Part shown: one piece after another, positions 1 to 6,035 of the stretch
Numbering within the stretch: the stretch's first letter is position 1
How the letters are laid out: every line of letters starts with the position of its first letter
NCBI GenBank assembly: GCA_030049955.1
Contig: JASIJX010000439.1
Location: 1 to 7,508 of the forward strand
DNA from: Acidobacteriaceae bacterium
GTDB taxonomy: Bacteria > Acidobacteriota > Terriglobia > Terriglobales > Acidobacteriaceae
Direction of reading: 5' to 3'
Length of the DNA stretch: 7,508 nt
Notes under the pieces: generated by a model
The model's database searches: none
What the model was told of the DNA's origin: nothing
What the model saw: only the letters and a program-made list of their open reading frames with translations
Position numbers and translations under genes: made by a program

Positions 1-60
1 ACTTGCCTGCAAGGCGAAAAGCAAAGCCGCAAGTCCCAGAACGATCCGAATGTTGCGCAT
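1..60 (-). CDS. N-terminus of an exported protein, cut by left edge
   Basis: A minus-strand start codon at 58-60 opens a reading frame that stays open to the window edge, giving 20 residues: MRNIRIVLGLAALLFALQAS. This is a textbook start of a signal peptide: two early arginines, then a leucine/alanine-rich hydrophobic stretch and a small-residue region. A perfect AGGAGG ribosome binding site (plus-strand cctcct, 67-72) lies 6 bases before the start, which fixes it well. The mature protein lies outside the window, so its function cannot be given; export from the cytoplasm is all that can be inferred. Its promoter should lie in the gap to its right, divergent from the M23 peptidase gene. Confidence 0.75.
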   Translation of the reverse strand, partial: MRNIRIVLGLAALLFALQAS

Positions 61-66
61 GGAAGA

Positions 67-72
67 CCTCCT
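67..72 (-). promoter_or_regulatory. Ribosome binding site of the left-edge gene
   Basis: Minus-strand AGGAGG, 6 bases from the ATG at 58-60. It is a full match to the anti-Shine-Dalgarno core and is the main reason to trust the truncated gene at the left edge. Confidence 0.75.
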
Positions 73-384
73 GTCTCACTTCTGAAACCTGATTCGGAAA
101 AGAGATTCCAGGCAGACGAACACCCGCAGGAGAAGAGATATGCTCGAAGATTTCGGGGCCCGGATGGCCGTCGCGGCGTGAAGGATCTGCGGCCGGGTAG
201 AAACACCTGTCTCGCTTCCTGCTAGAAGCGCCTGCCTTCAGTCCGGTAGACGAACCCGGTTTGTGGTGGATTACGGCAATTCGATGAATTTCTTGCCAGC
301 CATCGGCATTTTCCGGTTGCGGCCGCGTCGCGCCCCGCAATCCCGGTGTCATGCCATCCTGGCCCATCCACTATCCTGAAGCCG
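73..384. other. Intergenic region between divergent genes
   Basis: About 310 bases separate the left-edge minus-strand gene from the plus-strand M23 peptidase gene. Both promoters should lie here, but I see no convincing -35/-10 pair on either strand, no strong hairpin and no long repeat. A minus-strand open frame that enters this region from 707 is antisense to the peptidase, has no recognisable domain and is best read as a high-GC shadow. The stretch may also carry the 5' leader of the peptidase gene. Confidence 0.6.
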
Positions 385-1344
385 ATGCCTCTTCCGTTAT
401 CGCGCCGCTGCATCCTCGGGATGGCGTTCCTCTCCTTCGCCAGCCCCGCCGCTGCACCTGCGCAAACCGCCGTCACCCTTACGCCTTCCGTCGTCGAAGC
501 CGGCTCGCCGGAACTGATCCACGTGGACGCGCCTGCAGATGCGAAGCTTGAGGGCCAGTGGCTCGGCCACAATTTGCAGTTCTTCCGTGCGCAATCCGGC
601 CGCGGCTGGTACGCCCTTGCCGGTGCCGATGTGGAAGCGCCGGCTGGCCCCTCCACGCTCGCGATTAAGGAATCGGTCAACGGCTCCGACAGCTCCGACG
701 GCTCCAACGGCTCCGCCCGCGACCTTAGCCTCGCAGTCGAGATTCAACCCGGTCACTACCGCACCGGCGTGCTCACCGTGGCTCCCAGGTTCGTCGAGCC
801 GCCGCCTTCAGCCCTCGTAGAGATCAAGGCTGAGGTCGCGCTCAAGGACAAAATTTTCGCTTCGAGCGCGCCCCAACCCCTGTGGTCAGGCAATTTTCTC
901 GCTCCCGTGCATGCGCCGCCCACCGACAGCTTCGGCACCCGGCGCACCTTCAACGGCGAGCTGGCCAGCGTTCACAAGGGCATGGACTTCCGCGCACACC
1001 CAGGCACGCCCATTCACGCCGCGAACGGCGGCATAGTAGTGCTGGCGCGCAGACTCTACTACGAGGGCAACATCGTCGTCATCGACCACGGCCTGGGGCT
1101 CTACACCCTGTCGATGCACCTCAGCCGCATCGATGTGCGCGAAGGCCAGCGCGTCGTCAAAGGTCAACTTATTGGCTTGAGCGGCGCCACCGGCCGCGTG
1201 ACCGGCCCGCACCTGCACTGGGCCGTCCGATGGCAGAACGCGTATCTCGACCCGGCTAAGCTGCTCGCGCTTGATCTGAGCGGTCTTGATCTGAGCGGTC
1301 TTGATCCGAAACCTGCCCGCTCGACCCAGTCATCCGCTCCATAA
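385..1344 (+). CDS. Exported M23-family metallopeptidase (LytM/NlpD-like fold)
   Basis: Predicted zinc peptidase that cuts peptide cross-links in peptidoglycan, acting in the periplasm. From the ATG at 385 it is 319 residues: a signal peptide with a twin arginine (SRRCIL, residues 6-11) and a likely cut near residues 22-28; a beta-rich N-terminal part; a Ser/Gly/Asp linker near 101-110; and an M23 domain from about 170 to 295. The expected zinc ligands are present: H197 and D201 in HKGMD, and H278 in PHLHW (276-278). The further conserved histidine is H245 (MHLS), so the enzyme looks active. The frame is open back to a GTG at 346, but 385 is preferred because the signal peptide then begins correctly. 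Neither start has a clear ribosome binding site. The tail after about residue 296 (LDLSG repeats) is unusual for the family and lies in the overlap with the convergent gene. Substrate specificity cannot be told. Confidence 0.9.
   Translation: MPLPLSRRCILGMAFLSFASPAAAPAQTAVTLTPSVVEAGSPELIHVDAPADAKLEGQWLGHNLQFFRAQSGRGWYALAGADVEAPAGPSTLAIKESVNGSDSSDGSNGSARDLSLAVEIQPGHYRTGVLTVAPRFVEPPPSALVEIKAEVALKDKIFASSAPQPLWSGNFLAPVHAPPTDSFGTRRTFNGELASVHKGMDFRAHPGTPIHAANGGIVVLARRLYYEGNIVVIDHGLGLYTLSMHLSRIDVREGQRVVKGQLIGLSGATGRVTGPHLHWAVRWQNAYLDPAKLLALDLSGLDLSGLDPKPARSTQSSAP
682..717 (+). repeat. Degenerate 9-bp tandem repeat in the M23 linker
   Basis: Four in-frame 9-base units (ggctccgac, agctccgac, ggctccaac, ggctccgcc) encode a Gly/Ser/Asp/Asn-rich run. 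It probably forms a flexible linker between two beta-rich parts of the exported N-terminal region and could change length by slippage. Units differ by one to two bases. Confidence 0.75.
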
Positions 1345-1762
1345 CCGAGCGCACCATATCACCGCTGTTCACTTCCTTGCCGGTGGATTCGCCGTCGGCG
1401 GTCACGTGCCCATTCGAAACTACGTGATGAACCAGCAGCGGCATTGCCATTGCCAGTACAGAACTTATTGAAGATCCCGGCAATCCGGTTTTCTGCGCAA
1501 TTCCTTCCCTAATTCCGCTGCCCTCAAATCCGTTTTCCATCTCGGACGGGTTGGCAGCCTGTGTTTGTCCACCCGACCATTGCTGAACGAGCGAACCCAT
1601 CCCCTTTTGCTGGAACATCTGCATCAGGCCCCCGATTCCGCCCGATCGAGACTCCAGCTCGCTCATCAGTGCGCCGATGATTGTGGAATGTTCTCCTCCG
1701 GCTTGGCCTGCCGCTTCGCTCCCGCCTTGAAATAGCGATCCAATAATGTTCCCGAGTCCCAT
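1256..1762 (-). CDS. YidB/DUF937-family protein
   Basis: 168 residues from the ATG at 1760-1762. The middle matches the YidB (DUF937) pattern: a glycine-rich stretch leading into GGLMQMFQQKGMGSLVQQW (about 44-62), then NPSEMENGF (71-79), an IAQKTGLPGSSISSVLAMAMPLL helix region (88-110) and a NGHVTADGE end (117-125). Family members are small soluble proteins of unestablished function; E. coli YidB is somewhat shorter, about 130 residues. The open frame extends upstream to 1954, but that stretch has no family match and runs through the terminator of the neighbouring receptor gene. The 1762 start has a GAGGGGGG ribosome binding site 6 bases upstream (1769-1776), so it is preferred. The C-terminal tail from about residue 145 is polar and repetitive (SDQDR units) and overlaps the convergent M23 gene by 89 bp. 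No signal peptide is seen. Confidence 0.82.
   Translation of the reverse strand: MGLGNIIGSLFQGGSEAAGQAGGEHSTIIGALMSELESRSGGIGGLMQMFQQKGMGSLVQQWSGGQTQAANPSEMENGFEGSGIREGIAQKTGLPGSSISSVLAMAMPLLVHHVVSNGHVTADGESTGKEVNSGDMVRSVMERMTGSSGQVSDQDRSDQDRSDQARAA
1270..1308. repeat. 15-bp tandem repeat inside a convergent gene overlap
   Basis: Two perfect copies of cttgatctgagcggt (1270-1284, 1285-1299) are followed by a partial third copy (cttgatc, from 1300). The unit is a multiple of three, so it is in frame on both strands: it reads LDLSG in the M23 peptidase and SDQDR in the YidB-like protein. Copy-number change would lengthen or shorten both proteins together without a frameshift. Confidence 0.85.
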
Positions 1763-1768
1763 TGGACA

Positions 1769-1776
1769 CCCCCCTC
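1769..1776 (-). promoter_or_regulatory. Ribosome binding site deciding the YidB-like start
   Basis: Minus-strand GAGGGGGG, 6 bases before the ATG at 1760-1762. It supports this internal start over the longer open frame beginning at 1954, which would cross a transcription terminator. Confidence 0.6.
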
Positions 1777-1873
1777 GGTCTGTCCTTTGACCTTTGATAC
1801 CAGCTACTTTTCTGCGGATGGTTGCTGGCCGAGCAGTATTGCGGCTGGATTCTCGACACCATGAAAGGGGCAC

Positions 1874-1912
1874 AAAAAAAAGCGGGCCGCCTGGTTGGGC
1901 GGCCGCTTTTTT
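1874..1912 (-). terminator. Intrinsic terminator of the TonB receptor gene, possibly bidirectional
   Basis: A hairpin with arms gcg+gccgcc (1882-1884, 1886-1891) and ggcggc+cgc (1898-1906), one bulged G at 1885 and a 6-base loop, is flanked by eight A (1874-1881) and six T (1907-1912). Read on the minus strand it lies 45-80 bases after the stop of the receptor gene and ends in a U run, as expected for a Rho-independent terminator. The T run on the plus strand means it could also stop plus-strand transcripts that read through the M23/YidB-like region. Confidence 0.85.
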
Positions 1913-1956
1913 GTTACCGGGCGGGAATCCAGGTTCCCACCCGAGTCCGTTCACGG

Positions 1957-4900
1957 TTAGAACACGATCCGTCCGCCGAGCTGAATCTGGCGCGAAAGGC
2001 TGTTCGCCGTAGTCGCAGTAATGTATCCGAAGTTGCTGGCCGTCGGCGTCAGGTTAGGCGCCGCGAAGATCGGATGGTTGAGTGTGTTGAAGGTCTCGAA
2101 GCGAAGCTGGAAGTACCTGCCTTCTGTGAAGTTGAAGTTCTTCAGGATCGAGGCGTCGAGGTTGTTGTAACCGTCCTGGCGCACCCACGACATGGTCTGC
2201 GGCAGGGTCCGGTAGTGGAAACTGTACTGACCGTTGAAAAAGACGCTGCCGTCGCAGGGTTGCCCCGCGGCAGGCGTGCAACTGGAGCCGCTGCCGGTGA
2301 CAAAGATATTCGGAGCATTGACGATGGCCGGCGTGGTTGTGCTGGTATTGCGGGGGTTGACCTTGATATCGCGGAGTGTGACGCCCGGCTGGAGCGGAAT
2401 ATCCCCGGACCAGTAGATGGGCGCGCCGGTTTGGAACTGGTAGATGCCGTTGATCACGTATCCGCCCAGGATTTCGTCCAGCAGCCGGTTGCCGCCGAAG
2501 GAGAATTCCTTGCCGCGACCGAAGGGCAATTCGTAGACTGCGCCTGCGGTGAAGTGATGGGTGTGATCGAAGGGCGAGATACGCGTTTCGAGGAAGTTGT
2601 CCTCGTCGTTCAGGCGCGTATCCTGTTCGATCAGCTTGGAGAAGGTGTAATTGGCTGTCAGAGTCAGGCCATGGCTGGCGCGGTGCTCCACGTGCGCCAT
2701 TGCCGCTTGATACCACGACTGGCCAATAGGCTCGTTGTATTCATCGACTGCGCTATTGCCAAACTGCGGATAGGGCACGGCTAAGTTTTGCAATTGGGTT
2801 GTAGCCCCATTGAAGCTGCTGCTAGCTGTTTTAGGAAACATGCCCGCAAACGGGTTAGGCACTGCCGTACCCATAGCCGTAACCAGGTTTGCGTCGTAGT
2901 AGGGATTTGTCGAGAGGTACTGTTTCTCAGTGGCGTTGATGTTCTGCTCGGTGACGTCAAGGTGCTCGGCGTGGTTGCCCACGTAAATGACCTCGACCAG
3001 CGTAGACGGACTGACCTGCTTCTGTACGCCCAGGTTCCAGCGCTCGGAGTAGGTGTCATGCTGGTTCGGCGCAAAGAAGCTGATCGTTTGGCCCAGGAAG
3101 GTGCTGGCTCCGGCCGAGGAACCTGTCGGCTGCGCAATACCGCCGGGAAAGGGATTGCCTAACGTGACCGGCGCATCACCCGCCGGGCACGCGGCAGTGG
3201 CGGTTTCGCCGTCGGAGCAGTTATTGAAGTAGCCGTTGGCCGATGCGTTGTAGGGAGTTGACGCGCTAAAGCCAGGGGCGAAGGTGAGGGCGTTGGACGA
3301 CGGAGAATCTGATGCTCCCAGGCTCAGGAGCGATGGAGGCTGCAGGAACATGGCAAAGCCGCCGCGAACCACCATGCTGTTATTGAACCAGGAGGGATTG
3401 TAAGCGAAGCCGATGCGCGGGCTCAGGAAGCCTTTGCTGTCGGCGATCTGGAACGGCGCGCCGCCGTTCCCGCTGGGGAAGGTCAACCCGCCTAGCGTAT
3501 TAAAGGTCGAGGGGTTGATGGTTACGGTGGTACCGTTCGATGTGGCCGTGTCCGCCGAGTTGTACGCGGCGCCCGACACGGTGTTCGTGGCTGTGGGGTT
3601 AAACCCGTTCACGGTACGGCCGAATTTCTCGCCGAGTGGAGTATCGATGTCGTAGCGCAAGCCGAGATTCAGCGTCAACTGGGGCGTGACGCGCCAGTCG
3701 TCCTGTACGAACGTCCCGACGTAATAGTTTGTGTAGTCAGCCTCGGAATTAAGGTCAAGATCGTCGGTTCCAGTGCTCGCCAGGCCCAGTTCGAAGGAGG
3801 CCAGGTCCGCGCCGAACTTCTGTCCCGAGCCGCTCGACCCCGAGGTCATCCAGTTGTTGCCGAACGTGAATGTGCCTGAAGGGCTGCCGAGACTGCGGAT
3901 TCTCTCCCGGTATTGACGGCCGTCGAAACCCACCTTCAGCGAGTGCTTGCCGATGGTCTTCAGCATATCGGTGAAGAACTGGTAGCTGGTGGTGGGGTCG
4001 TAACTCGGCGAAGCTGTGTTGTTGAAATCCTGAAAGCTGCTGCTGTTGAATTTTATTACCGGCATTTCCACGTACGCCAGGCTGGAATTTGACAAGCCGC
4101 TGAATCCCATCTGGGTTGGCGAGTAGATCGCTGCCGGTGAATCATGCGCCTCGTAGAAGAAGGTCCAGTTGGCGCGTACGTCGAAGACTGTGGAGGGATT
4201 CAGGGTATAGACGTTATCGAACGTGCCGCCCCAGTTCTGGCGCACCAGGGTTGAGCCGTTAGTGCTGTTGCCGAAGTAATCTTCCTTGATTTGAGTGCGG
4301 TAATTCGTGCGGAAATCGAAGAACATGTGGTCCTTCGCGCTCGCGTTGTAGTCCATCCGCCCGAACTCTTCGTTGTACTTGTCGACGCTGGGCGCATTGC
4401 TGATATAGTTGTCCACTCCGTCGGTGCCCACTCCCACCGTGTTGTTGGGCTCTGGATAAAGCTTGAGGTAGTTCAGCGCGATGGGATTAATGGAGTACCC
4501 GGCGTTCGCAGCGCTGGAGCAATAGGTGGACTGGTTGGTCAGACAATTGTTGGGAACGGCCGTGCGGTTGTTCACCTTGCCGCCCGAGTAGGTGCCGGTC
4601 ATCGGCTCATAGAGCTGATAACTCGAGCCCAGAGCCAGGAGCGACGAAAAGTCGCCCTGTCGTTCGGCGTCGGTGGGCACGGTGGTCTCGGTCGTCGCAG
4701 GCTGCTTGTCGTCGAGGACTTCCCAGGCAAAGAACCAGAACAGCTTATTCTTGCCATTCAGGACTTTGGGAATCATGAGCGGGCCGCCGGCGCTAAGACC
4801 GTACTGGTTATAGTGCGTGTTCGGAATGGGTGTATGGGACCGGTCGTTGAAGTACGAGTTGGCGTAGAGGTCGGGAATCTGGCTGAACTCGTAGGCGGTG

Positions 4901-5700
4901 CCGTGCAGCGCATTGGTACCGCTTTTGGTGATCTGGTTCATGACGCCGCCGATGGTGTGTCCGAAGGAGGCATCGGTCGCGAAGGGCTGCACTGTAACTT
5001 CCGACACTGAATCCTGCGTGGGGCTGAAGGCCAGCGATCCCAGCATGGTCTCGTCGGGCGAGCCGTCCATTAGAACTTCGCTCGATTGCAGCGGCGTTCC
5101 GCCGATGCTGAACGAGTTCATGTTGTTGTTGTCGAAGGGATGCGAGATTTGCGGAGCAGCTTCCGTCTCTACTCCGACAGACAGTTCTGCCAGCATCATA
5201 GGCGCGCGGCCATTGAGCGGCAGGTCAGCGACCGACGAGGTGGAAATAACGTCGCTGATAGTGGCACTGGACTGACTCAACATCGGCGCTTCGCCAGTCA
5301 CCGTGACCGTGGCACTGCTTGCGCCCACTTTGAGGACCAGATCGATGATTGGATGTCCCTGCGCCTGAAGCGTAATGCCGTTGCGGGTCAGGTTTTCAAA
5401 CCCGCTGGCTGTCACCGTAATCGAGTAACTTCCAGGCAGCAGAAAGGGCACGACGTATTGGCCGGCGGCATCGCTGACCGTTTGGCTCACCGCGCCGGTA
5501 CTGGCTTCATGCACGGCGATTTTGGCGCCGGATACTACGGCTCCAGTGGAATCGGTGACAGTTCCGCTGATGGTTGCACGAAACTCCTGCGCTTGCAGCG
5601 GACGAATCGCGCCGCTCAAGCAAAAGAACACGAACAAGATAGAAACGACAAGGAACGTTGGAGCAGCGACATCCCGCCCCTGAAGTATCGATCGTTGCAT
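1957..5700 (-). CDS. TonB-dependent outer-membrane receptor, Oar-like, with carboxypeptidase-regulatory-like domain
   Basis: Complete 1247-residue receptor in the outer membrane, expected to move or bind a substrate using TonB/ExbB/ExbD energy. Visible order: signal peptide (hydrophobic 15-32, likely cut after LQA at 37); carboxypeptidase-regulatory-like beta-sandwich at about 42-126 (ISGTVTD, GAVVSGAKIAV, GQYVVPFLLPGSYSITVTASGF); a VTVTGEAPM stretch near 132-140 that may act as a TonB box; plug domain about 145-265 (VADLPLNGR, IGGVMNQITKSGTN); then a long barrel ending in a phenylalanine after LGGRIV, as outer-membrane barrels usually do. Motifs such as TIGKHSLKVGFD and FNTLNHPIF are typical of the receptors expanded in Acidobacteriota. 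A GGGAGG ribosome binding site supports the start. Its six mature cysteines sit in three short-range pairs (386/394, 828/838, 1141/1149). The substrate cannot be told from the sequence; sugar polymers, peptides or metal complexes are all possible. No SusD-like partner adjoins it. Confidence 0.93.
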   Translation of the reverse strand: MQRSILQGRDVAAPTFLVVSILFVFFCLSGAIRPLQAQEFRATISGTVTDSTGAVVSGAKIAVHEASTGAVSQTVSDAAGQYVVPFLLPGSYSITVTASGFENLTRNGITLQAQGHPIIDLVLKVGASSATVTVTGEAPMLSQSSATISDVISTSSVADLPLNGRAPMMLAELSVGVETEAAPQISHPFDNNNMNSFSIGGTPLQSSEVLMDGSPDETMLGSLAFSPTQDSVSEVTVQPFATDASFGHTIGGVMNQITKSGTNALHGTAYEFSQIPDLYANSYFNDRSHTPIPNTHYNQYGLSAGGPLMIPKVLNGKNKLFWFFAWEVLDDKQPATTETTVPTDAERQGDFSSLLALGSSYQLYEPMTGTYSGGKVNNRTAVPNNCLTNQSTYCSSAANAGYSINPIALNYLKLYPEPNNTVGVGTDGVDNYISNAPSVDKYNEEFGRMDYNASAKDHMFFDFRTNYRTQIKEDYFGNSTNGSTLVRQNWGGTFDNVYTLNPSTVFDVRANWTFFYEAHDSPAAIYSPTQMGFSGLSNSSLAYVEMPVIKFNSSSFQDFNNTASPSYDPTTSYQFFTDMLKTIGKHSLKVGFDGRQYRERIRSLGSPSGTFTFGNNWMTSGSSGSGQKFGADLASFELGLASTGTDDLDLNSEADYTNYYVGTFVQDDWRVTPQLTLNLGLRYDIDTPLGEKFGRTVNGFNPTATNTVSGAAYNSADTATSNGTTVTINPSTFNTLGGLTFPSGNGGAPFQIADSKGFLSPRIGFAYNPSWFNNSMVVRGGFAMFLQPPSLLSLGASDSPSSNALTFAPGFSASTPYNASANGYFNNCSDGETATAACPAGDAPVTLGNPFPGGIAQPTGSSAGASTFLGQTISFFAPNQHDTYSERWNLGVQKQVSPSTLVEVIYVGNHAEHLDVTEQNINATEKQYLSTNPYYDANLVTAMGTAVPNPFAGMFPKTASSSFNGATTQLQNLAVPYPQFGNSAVDEYNEPIGQSWYQAAMAHVEHRASHGLTLTANYTFSKLIEQDTRLNDEDNFLETRISPFDHTHHFTAGAVYELPFGRGKEFSFGGNRLLDEILGGYVINGIYQFQTGAPIYWSGDIPLQPGVTLRDIKVNPRNTSTTTPAIVNAPNIFVTGSGSSCTPAAGQPCDGSVFFNGQYSFHYRTLPQTMSWVRQDGYNNLDASILKNFNFTEGRYFQLRFETFNTLNHPIFAAPNLTPTASNFGYITATTANSLSRQIQLGGRIVF

Positions 5701-5709
5701 GATGAAACG

Positions 5710-5715
5710 CCTCCC
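5710..5715 (-). promoter_or_regulatory. Ribosome binding site of the complete TonB receptor gene
   Basis: Minus-strand GGGAGG, 9 bases before the ATG at 5698-5700. The spacing is slightly long but acceptable, and the start it marks gives a proper signal peptide. Confidence 0.65.
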
Positions 5716-5786
5716 GCAAAAAGCCGATCACGCGCTCGGCCGCCTGTATAGATCCGAGGCGAACCCGCACGTTACATTTTCCAGAT

Positions 5787-5799
5787 GTGGTCTGACCAC
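5787..5799. promoter_or_regulatory. GntR/FadR-subfamily-like operator palindrome
   Basis: gtggtc-t-gaccac is a perfect palindrome with 6-base arms around one central base, about 90 bases upstream of the receptor start. The core TGGTCTGACCA fits the TGGTNNNACCA pattern known for FadR-subfamily GntR regulators. If the TTGACA at 5839-5844 is the -35, the site would fall just after the transcription start, a position suited to repression. The match to the pattern is seen; the identity of the regulator is inferred, and no regulator gene lies in the window. Confidence 0.5.
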
Positions 5800-5896
5800 T
5801 TTTAAAGCGCATCCAGTCTCGTACAGGGCAATGATGATTGTCAACAGCTAAAATCTTCTCCTGAAGCGCAGCAGCGCCCACCACTGCTTTGGGCGC

Positions 5897-5909
5897 AGTG
5901 GTCAGACCC
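5897..5909. promoter_or_regulatory. Second, imperfect operator-like site
   Basis: The plus strand reads agtggtcagaccc. Its first twelve bases, AGTGGTCAGACC, recur exactly on the minus strand at the first operator-like site (5789-5800). The palindrome is broken only at the last core base (C instead of A). The centres of the two sites are 111 bases apart and straddle the candidate promoter, an arrangement compatible with a loop or two bound dimers. Confidence 0.4.
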
Positions 5910-5986
5910 GGCAGCGCGCTATCTAGCAGCATTGGTAGGGATTTCGACCCAGCCGCACGAAGAACCCGCGTGCGCTAAAAGAAGAA

Positions 5987-6014
5987 CGGGGCGTCCAATT
6001 TTCAGGACGCCCCG
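5987..6014 (-). terminator. Intrinsic terminator of the second TonB receptor gene
   Basis: A perfect 10-bp stem (cggggcgtcc at 5987-5996, ggacgccccg at 6005-6014) with an 8-base loop lies 22 bases after the receptor stop. On the minus strand it is followed by the T-rich tract TTCTTCTTTTAG. This marks the end of that transcript and argues that the downstream receptor has its own promoter. Confidence 0.85.
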
Positions 6015-6035
6015 ACGGTTGTGGATTCCGGCTGC

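Larger units (their letters stand above)
5701..6035. other. Regulatory gap between two receptor genes
   Basis: These 335 bases carry no credible gene; a minus-strand open frame crossing from 5932 into the receptor is out of frame with it and lacks any domain. In minus-strand order the gap holds the terminator of the upstream receptor gene (5987-6014), a second operator-like site (5897-5909), overlapping small hairpins (5874-5901), a perfect TTGACA (5839-5844) without a good -10 partner, a palindromic operator-like site (5787-5799) and the ribosome binding site (5710-5715). A TATACA at 5745-5750 could be a -10 but lacks a matching -35. The base composition drops toward AT around 5765-5865, as expected for a promoter region. 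Confidence 0.6.

Noticed and set aside
222..707. Minus-strand open frame of 161 codons
   Set aside because: It is antisense to the signal peptide and N-terminal part of the M23 peptidase, with no domain and no good ribosome binding site.
1763..1954. N-terminal extension of the YidB-like protein by 64 residues
   Set aside because: The extension would be translated from DNA containing the receptor terminator, has no family match, and the internal start has its own ribosome binding site.
1822..2784. Long plus-strand open frame (320 codons) antisense to the end of the complete receptor gene
   Set aside because: It lies opposite a well-supported receptor, begins upstream of a terminator, runs through the hairpin and has no recognisable domain. 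High GC commonly leaves such frames open.
4291..5751. Plus-strand open frames of 239, 125 and 221 codons opposite the N-terminal half of the receptor
   Set aside because: They are mirror frames of receptor coding sequence, with repetitive valine/glycine or arginine-rich composition and no domain or ribosome binding site.
5839..5844. Perfect minus-strand TTGACA as a sigma-70 -35 box
   Set aside because: No acceptable -10 hexamer lies 16-18 bases downstream, so I do not annotate a promoter. It is kept only as context for the operator-like sites.
5507..5932. Minus-strand open frame of 141 codons crossing the regulatory gap
   Set aside because: It overlaps the receptor gene out of frame on the same strand, passes through the operator-like sites and ribosome binding site, and has no family resemblance.
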